Of a stretch of DNA of 60,000 nucleotides, positions 26,001-41,000 are shown piece by piece. The number at the start of each line of letters is the position of its first letter. Within the stretch, counting starts at the first letter, position 1. The stretch lies in contig NC_092672.1 of NCBI RefSeq assembly GCF_964355755.1, positions 6,264,001 to 6,324,000 of the forward strand, given 5' to 3'. The notes beneath the pieces are model-generated. The model did not search any database and was not told the origin of the DNA. It saw only the letters and a program-made list of their open reading frames with translations. This stretch comes from Antedon mediterranea. Lineage: Eukaryota; Echinodermata; Crinoidea; Comatulida; Antedonidae. Both the position numbers and the translations under genes were made by a program.

Positions 26001-29000
26001 CAGAGCCTAACATAACAGGAAACTTGCGACATCAATTTGCAAACTGAGAAGAAGTAAGTTTCTTATGTTTATGTTTATAATGTTTATTGAAAAATAATGA
26101 AGTAGTCGTTAGTAGTATTTGATTTAATAATTAATAGTGACCTATTTAGCTGTCAAGTCGAAAAGTCGTTCTTTGCATACTCAGAAAGATATGAATATGT
26201 AGAAAATTACTGTTTGACTCAATAGCTGTGTAGCCGCGATCGCTGTTACATCGAAAAAGTCATTCCTTGCATACTCGGAAACATATGAGTATGTACAGAA
26301 TGACTGTTAAGACCCAATAGCTGCATAGTAGCATCATGGAAACGAAAGGTTGATATTAATAATTTCAACTTTGACCAATTACAATATTTTGTGCAAGCTT
26401 CTCAATTACAAACAACCAGTTTTATGAACAACATTTTTTAAACAAATATCTTTTTACTATAAACCACAACATTACAATGAAACAATTGGCAACAGTGAGC
26501 TGATGTAGGATATGGCAATTCCATACATGAGAATTGTATAGACTCAGTATACACACTTCTGTTGATTATTGTGACTGTATTTGGTTGATTTAATGGTCGT
26601 CCTTAATCCTGCGAAACTGAACATACTAATAATCTGATGATCATGATTATTGAAATTTGAAGAAAAAGTTTGTTTTTCCAAAACTATTTATTTATAGTGA
26701 ATAACATGACAGAATGTTTAATTATTAATGATGCATCCATTAACGAACACTTTTGATTTGTGGATCACTTCCTACATTCATCCTACATTTAGCAATGACG
26801 TAATGGTAAACTTTAAAGAGATTTAGTTTTGAACGAAAGCTTAAGAGTAGAATGACACATTGATTTATTACAAGGAAAGTACCGCAACTATCCTTTTAAT
26901 ATATCCTCTATTTAAATATATCCTCAATAAAATAGGGAGGAGGAAAGAGGAATTAGTAAATGGAATGACTACTATATGAAAAAGAAGAAGTTTAATATAA
27001 TAATGGTTGTCTTATTATATAGTGCCTCCTAAAACAAAATATTTTCAAGCACATAAATGCATAGAAGAAGAATAAAATGAAACAACCAAAGCAGATTGAA
27101 GATGATGCATAGAAACGATTTACTATCAATGGTGAATCCAGGATTTTGTAAAAGTGTGGACTCAAGGGCCTAAGAAAACTAAAAAAAGTAATGCTGTGCT
27201 TGATTTGATGATATCCTATACTCTGCATTATAATGTTTAAATTTTAGCTATAAAGCAAAAAAATATGGTTATATATTAATTCATCAATTAATATTCTTCC
27301 TTCTGTACAACTAACAAACTCAGTGCTCACAGATGGGAAGACGTCCAAGGCCTGATATACGCCATGAACTTTCGCATTTATCAGGGAATCTTAGATTATA
27401 TTAAAGTGGCGATCCCACAGGGTTGTACGCATTTATGGTTTACATTAGTCAAACTTTAAGCAATATTCTTCATTAAATTGATTGAGAGCTGAAGTTGGTA
27501 TAATACATACTCGAATGAATGAATATTTTGGTATTGAGACTAATTAGTATATGATAAATCCATAAACTGTAAGAAATAATGGAGTGATTTCATTGCTCAT
27601 GTTATCGATATCTTTTATGCATCCATGTACTTTTGCTAGCTATACATCTTTTAAGGGCAATACAATATGGTGTATATTATATGCATGTGGCGGGGTGAAA
27701 TGATGTTCTATGGGAGTGGGTTGGGGTGCTGGGAGGAGGGGAAGGAGGTGTTCATTTTAATTGAGGGAGTCGTTTATTCAAAGCAGGGTGTTTATTCAAA
27801 TTAATATGGTAATACCCTGGCTATACTAATTTCTGAGTCTCAACAATTATTCTATAAATCTATTTTTCACTTAGTACTTGATATGCTCCTATCGATGATC
27901 ATAAGTACAGAATTAATTGCCAGGTCAAAGTTAATTTCCTGTTGAAGAGTTGAAGATTAGTACAAGAGGTTCTTGGTAAAAAATTAATATTTATATAAGT
28001 GGCACAAAAATAAATAATGAAAGATATTGCCTACTTATGCTTTCACTTGCTGAGGTAAAAGTTCAAAAGTTTGCACGCTTATTAGAGGAAAATAAATAAT
28101 CATATTATAATATAACATTAATATTGCAAAGTTATAGAAGAAATTCGAGATTTTTAGAGCAGGTTCCCACAATTGTATCAAGCAAGCTCGTCAACAAAAG
28201 TTTTATTTTTTGTTAAAAATATCTGGCGGGATTCAAACCTCTCACAATACTATCACAGAATTTTTAACTGAGTGACAGAGACTATCTTTCATACAACAGG
28301 CAACAGGCACCCTCTAACAATCATTAATGGACTCTGGAAAGTCTTTTAATTAATTTGCAATGATAATGTATTCCAATAATATTTGAATGTTAAAATGTAT
28401 TTTTACATAAAGATTTTCAAGATTATTGCTGAAAAATTCTATCTATGATTTGTTTCACAGTACACTATATGTAACATGAATTAAAAAATGATATTTGAAT
28501 GAGTATCATTATATAAGTTCTTAATAACTAGGCAATAAAATATCCTCTAAATGATATTACTTTTTATCATTAAATTATTTATATACTTAATTATATCAAA
28601 CCTAATTCATGCAAAGCTGTTTTAATCAAAATACAACAGACATTACAACTGTTTCTGAATTTGTTGTGATAATATTTCCTTAATTAGTTGCGATTCTTAG
28701 ACAATATATAATAATTTAATCAACAATTTTGTAAACATTCATTCTAAAAATATCGTATTTAGCCACAAATTACTAATGAGGATCAAATCGTAACAGAACA
28801 CTCTTATATTTATAAACCATCAGATAATCTACACGCAAGGGTTTATATATTGACAAGGAACTTTCTAGTTAAATTAAATAAGTACATTCTTTCAAATACT
28901 GTACACAAATATGGCTTGTGTAGAACACGAAACCGTATTCAGGGATACCTCTATAAAAGGGACACTTTCCTGTGCAACTTTTCAAGGGGATAGCTTTTAA

Positions 29001-32000
29001 CACTACGGCCAACCTCTATTTAGGGGACATGTTTATTAAGGGGCCTCTTTGTTGGGTCTTGGGGGTAAAAGGTGTGCCCTTAGTAGGAGGCTACTATACT
29101 TACAATTTAAATTGAATTTGAGATCTTATCTAAAGCAGTTAAAAAAGCACATTTTAAAAACGTAATATTTACATCATCTGTTCTGTGGTAAACATCTTGA
29201 GCTAATTTTATACTTCAACCTGAATTAGTATATGCTCATATATATTAATAGTTTCTATTAGCATTACTTTTACAGAGTTGATGGGATTAAATTAAGAGGT
29301 CTTCCAAGTGCACATTACTGGCGCCACTTAGCGTTGCCCAATCAAGGAAGTAATGGTTAATAATCCAAGAGATTTACGAACGAGCTCAACTTCCTTCCAA
29401 TCATGCATCTCACAACAAAGAATTGTGCATTTTCAAGACACAATAGGTTGAAGATATAATGCATCAACCTATTGTGTTTTTGTTTTAATATTTATTATCT
29501 TTATTAATATATAGTAATTTGTAGTTTAACATAGGATACAATTATGTTTTGTTACATATAAAGTTAAACTTACAAGCCGCAATGCTTTTAAACAATGGGA
29601 TATATATTTGCAATGAATCACCCTATTGTGTTTTTGTTTAAATAATTTTTATTAGGAGTAATTTGTAGTTTAACTAAAGACTAGAGACAATTATTTTCTG
29701 TTGTTAAATGTAAAGTTGAACTTACAAGCCGCAATGCTTTATTACAATGGGATATATATTTGCAATGAATCATCCTATTGTGGTTTTGATAATTATTAGT
29801 AGTCGTGATTTTTTATTGTTTAGTTTAACTTAAGAAATATACAATTGTTAGTGTTTTTGTTGTTTTTAAAATAAAAAAAAGACATGATTGAAATACTGTA
29901 ATGGGATATGAATCGTCAAATTACTAAAACTTATTATTCAAAGTGTTGTGTTCAATTTAAAGATACAATTGTCAACTTTTTTGATTGTATATTTCTTGTA
30001 AATTCTAAAGCTCTGTTTACACTATCGAACCAGGGAGGTATACCTCCTTGATTAAACTTTATGTGACAAAAAAATGTGATGTCATATCACTACCATATTT
30101 GGGCACAAACTAGTTTGATAGTGTAGACAAAATGTAATAATTCTGCTAGTATTTCATTAAATTTATGTTGTAAATGTACAGTATAATATTTCGGTTTAAA
30201 AATTAATAGCAAACAAAGAACTATTTTTGTTTTTTATGTTTATTAAAATAAACAAGATAATAAATTGTTATTACATTTAATTTTGTAAATATATTTTGCT
30301 TTTTAGTTGCTAATCATAAATGTATGCAGTTTGTTGATTTTAACATAACGTTTTATTGATTTCAATACACAATGGCAAATTAGATGCATAGAGGTTATAC
30401 AACTAGAGCCAACTTGAAAAAAAAAAGAAAAAAAAAAGAAGTTTAGGAAATTAAAATTTAATGTTTAACATTCAACCATCCTATGTGGATATTAAACATA
30501 ATTATGAAAGCAGGTCAGAATAAAGACCTGTCAATCATTTTAATTCTATAATAAAAATACAATATGTATTAATTATTATAAAAAATCAAAAGCATTATAG
30601 ACTACCAATTTCTCAGGCAACGCCTAGTCACTATACATCATAGAAACATTTTCCCCAACTCTCTATGGTTTATACAGTATCTACTGGGTATATCTGGACA
30701 GGATGGTAGGCGGCTGGAGTGTCCCACCCATCGGATGAAGATTTAGATGGTCATTGTGTTCTAGTAACCAAACATTTTAATGATACACTGTGCAGGGACC
30801 GACGTTCCTATTTGTGTCATCATAAGTTTAATTAATACAGATTTGCGTTGATCGATATAACATTTCATTCACTGTATTCTGGTGAGTGGGTTTTAGTGAA
30901 TTGATATAGATTAAAATACAGTAGTAAATAAAAAGATAGTGTAAGTGGCCAAGCAACAGGACAAACAGTGGAACCGTAATCCATAGCCATAACATCGGCA
31001 AGGGTTCGAGGCTCACTCGGTCCATGGTTCTGGTGGTAGAATATGGACTATAAACCTCAGGTCCAGTGAACATAAAATGCTTCTGTGTAAACCTAGTACA
31101 TCTGGGGGGGGGGGGGGTTACCCTGGTGTACACATCCACAAATAAGCACTAGACTTAGCAGCAATGACATGAAGTGAACCTTAGGGGAGAAGCATGTAGT
31201 TGAAAAGTCCACAGCACCATGAGCAATGATCGTTAGAATGGCGCTATAGATATTGAAAATATTGATATTAAATATTGCCCTTCAGTTAGTACAGAAATAA
31301 GAAATAACCTTGATATTAATTCACTTTTCATAGAATTCATGATAATAATTCAACCACTAAAAATCTCCCAGTTTCCAGATCGGCCATAACAATATACTCA
31401 CCAAAAGTGACCCGACTTAAGAGGACTTATAAGCTCACCTAAATTTTAAACATGACAAAACCCACAGTAATTCAACTATTGAATTTAAGATTTCATTTCA
31501 TTTCATTATTTATTTGGTCTATTTGAGTAGCAAAGTGACTTGCCATTGCAGGACATAAGGTTAATCATGCGAAAGGAGACAAATTATTAAGTTTAAATGG
31601 AAAATAAAATGCGGGCCGGTCACAAAGATAGCCCTGTAGTGTAGCAAGTCAACCTTTCATAATACGCACTTCACTATAATTCTCAAACATGCGATTTCAT
31701 ATACTTCCGTTCAGAGTTCTTTAGTCTCCCTCACATCCAAAAATTATTATGTTAAACTCAAGTAACATAGTTTGATATACAAAAAGCTAATTAATTTGAT
31801 GAGAGCATGTTATCAAGGGATATTAGATGCATACATCTACTACTCTACTGTACAGAGTTACAACAACTGAGATACAGCAGTTCAGTGGACTCGTGAAAAG
31901 TTAATAGCACTAGGGTCAAGTTTATAAAAAAATTGCTTAGCAAAACAAATCATGTTTTTAATCAATGATGTTTATTAATATTTTTATATGTTTTTTCATA

Positions 32001-35000
32001 AACGACAGAGTCTACCCTAAAATTATAATTTACCAATTTAATAAATATTAATTTTTTGTTCATCACTTCCTAAGTATTTTAACTGGAGCAAAGACATGAT
32101 AAAGTCCAGTTCATACCAACAAACTATTTTACTTTTATTTTTTTACTATTAGTGGGCTAGTAAAACCCACTTTAAAGCTGTCTACACTATCAAACTAGTT
32201 TGACAAAACATCATTGTGTGATGTGCCCAAATATGGTAGTGATATGACATCATCAAGTCCATATATGGCCAAATCACATTTTTTTTGTCACATTAAAGTT
32301 TGATAGTGTAGACAGAGCTTTAACTAGCACAAAAATACTCACATAAATTCATAATTATTGCTTTAAAATAGTACACACAGATAGGTTAATAGAATATTTA
32401 AGGATGTTTTGAATATAATAAATAATGTGCGCATTGATAAACAGTATCTATGGAAGTAAACAATTAAAAGGACTGTAAAGGGAGTGTTGCAAAAAATGTT
32501 GCACGCAAATATTTATTTAATATTAACTTTTACATGCAAACAGTACGTTTCCTTCCATTGTGCTGCGCATTCACATACAATTAAAAACGCTATCACCCAG
32601 AATAGATTAACTTTGGTAATTGTTGTAATATGTTTGTATTGATGATGCTATTTCTGGTCGTTGATCTGAGAACAGGAAGTCTAAGGAAAGGTCGTCTTTG
32701 TCAATGTAAACAAGATCTGGTTGTATTAAGGTCAAGAAAGAAGTGAATGATTAATGGGTCAATGAATGTCTGTTGTAATAATGGAAATTTAGAAATATTG
32801 TAAAGGAAATGACATCTGATTAAACTTTTAATCTCCCAGACACAGTCATCTGTTCCAAGATATACTGTATAATATTGTCTGGGACTAACGCAGGTGAGAA
32901 AATAGGGGTGAAAGATTGAGGATGGCTACAATAGCTATAGATATGCTATATGGTCAAACTAATTTCTTAAGTTGACTGTAAATTTTTTCATACAATTTCA
33001 TATTACATAACTATTGTCATTTCTTGGTAGGTTGAAAAGTGCAGTGTGCACTTCTCCCGCCAACAACCTCTTTTTATTTTTGAGGTTACAAAGTGCAATC
33101 TTCACTCCTCTCTTCTCCAACCTATTTTCTTTGTAGGTTACAAAGAGCAGTGTGCAGTTGTCCTGTCCTCAACCTCTATGTTTTGTAATATGCAAAGTGC
33201 AGTGTGCACTTCTGTTCACAACCTCTTTGCTTTGTAGGTGCAAGTGCAGTGTGCACTTCTCCAGCCCCCAACATCTATTTGTTTGTAATTATATGCAAAG
33301 TGCAATGTACACCTAGCTCATCCTCACCCTCTTCACTTCCCCTCCCCAATCCTATTATTCTTACCTTTGTAAACGATGTGATAATTCCTTGTGGGACATC
33401 TACTTTCTTTGCTATCAGGTGCCTAATGGTGAATCCTAGCCCTCTTATGCCACTTGTACATATTGGAATCTATAGAAAACATGGTTAGATTATTATTGCA
33501 TAGAAAAGGGCAGTAATAAAAAGCAGTGATACCAATTTGCAGATCTGTTACCACATTGAAAGAATGGTAGGACTCTAGGTATTAGCTGGAAAAGCAGTGT
33601 TCTAGACGGAGAGGTACTAAGGCAAAGATTACTGGGGTGGGGCTGAATTACACAGATGTGTGTACAACACCTTTCATTTCCTGTAAATGTTGTACATCAG
33701 ACAGCACTTATAAGTCTGATGGGGCTGAGATGGCGAGAACATTGAATTACTACTGTTTCAAAGATGACCTAGAGTCTCAAAGAGGTTATGCTTGAAAGAT
33801 TATAATTTATATTTATATTGTTACTACATGTGTTATTGTTTATTGTAAATGTTTATTCTTATGGTGTTTTTATCCTTAAGGGCCACAATGGAAATAAGTT
33901 TGACCTTTGGTTACTTTTTTGTGTTACCCTGAATTCATTCTTTGTATTTTTTTTATTTTTATGTTGTGTTATTTTATGAATTCGAATAAAGAAATAAATA
34001 AAAATAAATAAAATAAACTAGGTTCTTTAAGGTGCACATGAGTCACAAATGTACACTGGACCTCCAGTTTTTAGTTCTTAATGGTTAAGATAAGCCTTGA
34101 ACCTGTGCCATGGTTGCAAAACTCCTGCATTTGACTGCTCGGCCACTAGAACAAAATGGGATACCTTGATATAGCCAGAGGTGCAACTACTTGTATTATT
34201 TACTTACCCTATCATTTGTTGCATTTGATGTAAGTATTTGAATAATTTTAGCTTGGTATTCACTGGCCAACACCCTCTCAGGAGCTTCTTTGATTGCTAT
34301 TGACAAGGCTACACTACGACCATGTTGTAAGATCCAATCACTGCTAACATCTATAATTAAACCAAAAAATTGTTTCTTACAATCTTATACATAACATCAA
34401 TGGTAGATTACATACATAATAACAAGTAGAATGGTAATGGTTATATATGTTGAGAGGCATAGAGACCCTCCAAATTGCTCACTATTATACTACATAAATT
34501 AATGTATATGCAGTGCTGTTGAAATCTGTGGGAATAATAAAAAGTCACCCAAGATTTAAATCTAGAATTTTCTACCTAATATGCAGATATCCTAGCATTA
34601 GACCATGGGAGCATTCATGTTGTATTTTAAAATGATATTATATTATATAGAATACTAGGATTTAATAACTATAAATAAAATCTACACTCATCTTTAATGA
34701 ATTTATCTTTGGGTCAAATTAAGTGCAAACGTTTAAAAAAACCTATTTTTCCTAGGTCAATTTCACTAGGGAATTCGGTTCATCATTTATAAAATTCAGT
34801 TTGTAAAATGTCATAGTTACAATATAAAAAAGGGGTATTAAAATGGTCAGGGACAGTTCCCTTGGGGTGGGTAAAATGCCCATGACATTGCATTTCAATC
34901 ATAGTTTAGTTTGTTCCATTATTCAATTTTTTTTTTTGGATACAACATGTGTGGTACTTAAGGGAACATAGCTATTTTGAGTCATGCAAAGTTTTGTGGC

Positions 35001-38000
35001 ATTTCCTGGGAACTAAGACATTATGAACCATCATGTGATCCACAAAAAAATTGAAAAAAAAACTTGAAAAAAAAACATGGTGTGGACGTTTTTCCACATT
35101 TAAGGGCGTGTGTGCCGTGTGTTGGATATTGGACTACTAATCGAATCCAAGCTCCCGTCTTGTATCTTTAGGCAAGACACTTTACTGACGTTTGCCTCTA
35201 TCCACCCAGGTGTACAAATGGGTACCCGGTTAGGTCAAGACCCAACTTTGCGCTGAATACTAGCTGCATTATGGGAGTATGTTTCCATACGTGTTTGATG
35301 ACAAGGGTAATAATATGTACCGCACTTTCAGAACATTAGGCACTATATAAATCAAGGATATTATTATTATTTCTAACTTTTATGTTCAATGTGTCCATTA
35401 TTTATCAGATCAAACAAAAATTCTTTCACGTTCCATTAGACTATCTGAAAATGATTGTCCTAGTAAATTGAGCATGGTAAAACTTAGATGACTGCAAAAT
35501 TAATACAAGTTTATCTGATTTGTAGTTACCACTGAGAAAACCATTCAAACTTTTTATGGGCACTTTGAGAATTTAGGCCAGAGTAACGTGCAGTGCTAGC
35601 ATTATTACATACTTCCACTAAGGAAGTGCTTAGAAGCAGACATATTTATTAAATTTCCATGCTTAATCATCAATTACTCTGGAGACCGAGTCTTAAAGCG
35701 GACATCATTCAATAAAAATGTTACATGTGCACTTTTCTCAGAGACATTCATACATGAAAATATGGTTAAGGAAAAATTAGTTCAGCTAAAATTAATTTAA
35801 TTTTTTGTTTTAGTTTACATTTAAAACTATGTTCTTTGATAGGAAGAATTCAAACTTTTGATTTATTAAAATATTTCACATTTAAAAGCAACAGTCCATC
35901 TTAAATGACTCATCATTGAATAATAATGTTAAATATTTTGTACAGTTGCACTTAGTACTGTATATTTATTGACTATTCTACAATCAACAATTAATGCAAT
36001 TTACCAACACTTTCTATTTTCTGCAGATTTTAGAGGGCAATGCATTTTTTTCTGGTAATGCCTCTTTCAGATTAGGATTAAACTAGATTAGTGAACGATA
36101 AATATTGAAATAAACTGGAATGTGGACAAATTGCACTGTCATGTAATAGTAAAATCTACTGTATACATATAACATATTTACTATTTTAAACCGTCCTGCA
36201 ATAGTACAATCTACTCTATAGATTATTTATAACATATTTACTATTTAAACAGTCCTGCAATAGTACAATCTACTGTATACATTATTTATAACATATTTAC
36301 TAGTTAAACAGTCCTGCAATAGTACAATCTACTGTATAGATTATTTCTAACATATTTACTAGTTAAACAGTCATCAATAGTAAAATCTACTGTATACATT
36401 ATTTCTAACATATTTACTAGTTAAACAGTCATGCAATAGTACAATCTACTGTATACATTATTTCTAACATATTTACTATTTTAAACCGTCCTGCAATAGT
36501 ACAATCTACTGTATAGATTATTTCTAACATATTTACTAGTTAAACAGTCCTGCAATAGTACAATCTACTGTATAGATTATTTCTAACATATTTACTAGTT
36601 AAACAGTCATGCAATAGTACAATCTACTGTATAGATTATTTCTAACATATTTACTAGTTAAACAGTCATGCAATAGTACAATCTACTGTATACATTATTT
36701 CTAACATATTTACTATTTTAAACCGTCCTGCAATAGTACAATCTACTGTATAGATTATTTCTAACATATTTACTAGTTAAACAGTCATGCAATAGTACAA
36801 TCTACTGTATAGATTATTTCTAACATATTTACTAGTTAAACAGTCATGCAATAGTACAATCTACTGTATACATTATTTCTAACATATTTACTATTTTAAA
36901 CCGTCCTGCAATAGTACAATCTACTGTATAGATTATTTCTAACATATTTACTAGTTAAACAGTCCTGCAATAGTACAATCTACTGTATACATTATTTATA
37001 ACATATTTACTAGTTAAACAGTCCTGCAATAGTACAATCTACTGTATACATTATTTATAACATATTTACTAGTTAAACAGTCCTGCAATAGTACAATCTA
37101 CTGTATACATTATTTATAACATATTTACTAGTTAAACAGTCCTGCAATAGTACAATCTACTGTATAGATTATTTATAACATATTTACTAGTTAAACAGTC
37201 CTGCAATAGTACAATCTACTGTATAGATTATTTCTAACATATTTACTAGTTAAACAGTCATGTAATAGTACAATCTACTGTATAGATTATTTATAACATA
37301 TTTACTATTTAAACAGTCATCAATAGTAAAATCTACTGTATACATTATTTCTAACATATTTACTATTTAAACAGTCATCAATAGTAAAATCTACTGTATA
37401 CATTATTTATAACATATTTACTAGTTAAACAGTCATGCAATAGTATACAAATAATGAATGTTTATGAGTGTAATGGTACAAATAATGGCATGAGGTGAAT
37501 GATGAAAGGTTATATTTCACCAAATGCCATTGTTTGTACCATTACACGATCGTTAAATAGTGTGTACTATTGCACGCCATGTGACCAACTATCGTCCAAT
37601 CAAATGACAGTGATTTATTTAGGTGTTATATAATAAAATCTACTATATACATTATTTATAACATATTTACTATTTAAACATTTTCCATTGCGCTTTGCAT
37701 AACTTTGTCTCATTTTCCATGTGTATAGGAAGTGAATGTTCAATACTTCTTTGTATTAGTCTACGTAGTATTGTAATGGGATACATTAAGTATTGCCAAA
37801 GGAATTAACAGATAAAGGCTGAATAGAGAGAATGTGATTGATAACGATAATGAATACATAATGTGTGTGCCACCGAATTCTGAAGAATGTGACCTGTATT
37901 TCTTTATGATAATGTGGAAATAACATTGTATTTATATGAGCCTTTCCGAGGAGTATAAGTCCACAATTTTCATACAAAATGATTTGTGTAGGTATAGGCT

Positions 38001-41000
38001 AACCTGTTGCATATTGATTCAAAGTACATTAATTTTCAGCATGTGAGGAATAAAACAATCTACTACTATAACTACACTACATGAAGTGTGTATGTAAAAA
38101 ACAAAAACAAAACAACAGTACTGTGTTGATTAATTTTGTACATGTTCAATTTAAAGGGGAAAAAAAAACATTTCTCACCTAATAAATGATTACACAAGAT
38201 TTTGTTCATTTGTTCATCTGATACCACAGCACACAGAGCTCCAACACAGCCAGCAGCCGCCATGCAACACACATCCTAAAAACACAGGGTAAAAAGTTAA
38301 AATACTTGAAAATAAATAGAGGGTAAGAAGACGAACAGTAGATAAATAATGATAAATGTTGAATGGGAAGATTATTTTCATGAGTTGAAAGATTGACAGT
38401 TCTAATTGTTGAGGCTGTGCTACTTGGAGCTTGGCTATGAGCTCACAACATACCATACAGGTTGGTTTTCTATCTTGCATCATTCATAATTCGCACTAAA
38501 CTCAAATATTTACAAAAAACTGAGCATGCAATAGTATCCCATTAAAATGGGAGAAAATAATGCATGGCATGTGATACTAAATCAACCAATCAAATGACAG
38601 GGATACACTTATGTTGTGTTATAATAAATAATATTACAATTTACCTCTTTTGTTGACAGTAATTCAAGTAGTGTATCAACAATTAATTTTATTATTGGTT
38701 CTCCTGCTTTTTTGCCAGCATTGGTAATAACACCTCGTAGAGCATGAAGCATGGTTTCCCTGCAAGATAACGATTGCAGATTACTTGCAAAGACACCCCC
38801 ACCGGTCTTTGTAACTTATACATCTCTGACACATAATAAGATGTCATATGCCTTGGCATTTGTTATCAATGACATATTATTATCACCTATGCGCCAACAT
38901 GGGCAGCCATTGGTGCGTTTGATAGCGGAGACTGCTCAGAAGGAGCTTTTAGTTCTATCTACACTATTGAACTATAGTTTGACAAAAAAGTGTGATATAC
39001 CCAAATACGGTAGTGATATGACATCACCATATCCATATATGGGCACATCATATTTTTGTTGTCAGAGATATTTAGTTAGTTTTGATTGCACCAAACAAAC
39101 AACTACACTTACTCAATTGGACTGAAAAAAACCTCACAAACAATAATGAACGAAGCATTGTGGTATCTTCTGCAACTACTCCATTTCAATTTTCTCTGCT
39201 ACATGCTACTAAACTAAAGAGTGTGAAGTAGACAATACATGCCAATATTTCAAAAATGCTAATAAAGTGTATATTTCTCTTACCTTATTGCACTGTCATT
39301 TTCACTGTTCTTGATACCATTATGAAGTTCTGTAAACAGCGGATCGACCCTTGTGTGGATAACGACCAGTTTGCCAAGTGCAGAGCCTGCTTTCAGACGT
39401 ACAGCTCGGTTAGGGTCGTTCAATGCTCTTAGGAACGTCGTTTGAAGTTGTGGCAGGAAGGGTTTAAGCATCATACCAACCTAAAGTGGAACAACGTACA
39501 TACATGAAGTGTTTTTTGATTGGTACCAAAATAAGTTCAACTAAAAATGTTAAGATTTTGATTCTCGCGATGTTCAGTTGACATTGAGAGAAGAAACATA
39601 ATCTCTGATTGTCCTTTCACTCAGATGTATAAATGGGTACAGGCTGGAACTAGCAACAGGTTAGGGGTTTCAACGGATTCTCATGCTTGTTGCTCTATGT
39701 CAGAAATACTTCATATTGCCTACTATATTATATACTAATGATTGCACTACCTGTATCAGAGTTAATGCCCTTCCAACATCTAAACTATACTTAACTTGGA
39801 TTGAAATACTGTATTAGGTAGTTTTTTGTACATTCAATGACTACAGTATTCTATATTTTTACAATTTATATGCTATGTTTATTAATATTTGAATACAAAA
39901 ATAAAGGCAATACCTTTCCAAGTAACAATGCCAAAGTATTGAGCACTGCAACTTTCACGCTCCACACAAACCTATCCCCAAGAATCCTGATGAGCGGCCC
40001 TGTGATGTTCAGTACTTGAGGTTTGAGGGCAGCCACACTTGTGAAACGGATCACCTCGCTTAGACCACTGGCAGCTGCTTCCTTTGCTTCTTGAGGACCA
40101 TTTAGGATACCTTCTCGGAATATTGGTAACACAGGTGTGATACCCTATGAAGATAATACATTTTTGTAGACTTATGTATAATAATATTAAGCTCTGTCTA
40201 CACTATCTACTTTATGTGACAAAAATGTAATGTGCCCATATATGGACATGATGATGTCATATCACTACCATATTTGGGCACAACACACTTTAGGATACGT
40301 TCTCGGAAAATTGGTAACACAGGTGTGATACCCTGTGAAGATAATACATTTTTGTAGACTTATGTATAATAATATTAAGCTCTATCTACACTATCAAAAT
40401 TTATGGCTTACACATGGACACGATGACATCATATCACTACCATATTTGGGCACAACACCCATTTTTTGTCAAACTAGTTGATAGTGTTAGACAGAGCTTT
40501 ATATTTGATAATGCTAAAGAATATCTATTTCCACAGCAAAACTAAAAAGGAGATACAAAAACTTATACAGTTTACACAGTATACAACATTTTGTGATTAT
40601 TCTCGGACTGAATTACAAATGGAATTGACCAAATCCCACATAAAATTAGACAGTTTGATTATATACGAGCATGGGGTTATAGTACGATAGTATGATCATA
40701 GTACTCTAAGTGTAATGCAGGCAGTGGCATAACGTTGGGGGAAAAGTCCCCTGCTTTAGCACTTCTAAGGGGCCCTCTAACACTGGGTAGTTGCATTGGA
40801 TTGCTCATGCTCTGGGGCCCTTTGAGCTCTGGGGCTCCTAGGTTTAGCCAGTGAGCACTAATAGCCATTACGCCACTGAATGCAGGCTGTCCATAGCCGT
40901 AGTCACTTTGTAGTTTAACTTTATAAAATACATACCTTTCCAGGTATACAGAATCCTGGTAACTCCTGACCTTTGATGTCATCTGTGGCGTACCTGATGG

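Noticed and set aside
30828-31139. Minus-strand 103-residue frame beginning with a proline run
   Set aside because: The proline run is the G14 homopolymer read on the other strand. No homology was seen.
33046-33488. Two plus-strand frames that look like cysteine- and serine-rich small proteins
   Set aside because: They are translations of the ~70-bp tandem array and the antisense side of GCN1 exon 28.
36135-37445. Regular ~59-bp repeats resembling a CRISPR array
   Set aside because: There are no unique spacers: the whole 59-bp unit repeats. The DNA is animal intronic sequence, so it is a minisatellite.
38751-39125. Plus-strand open frame of 124 residues
   Set aside because: It spans the antisense side of a GCN1 exon edge, intron and a MITE copy, and shows no protein family similarity.
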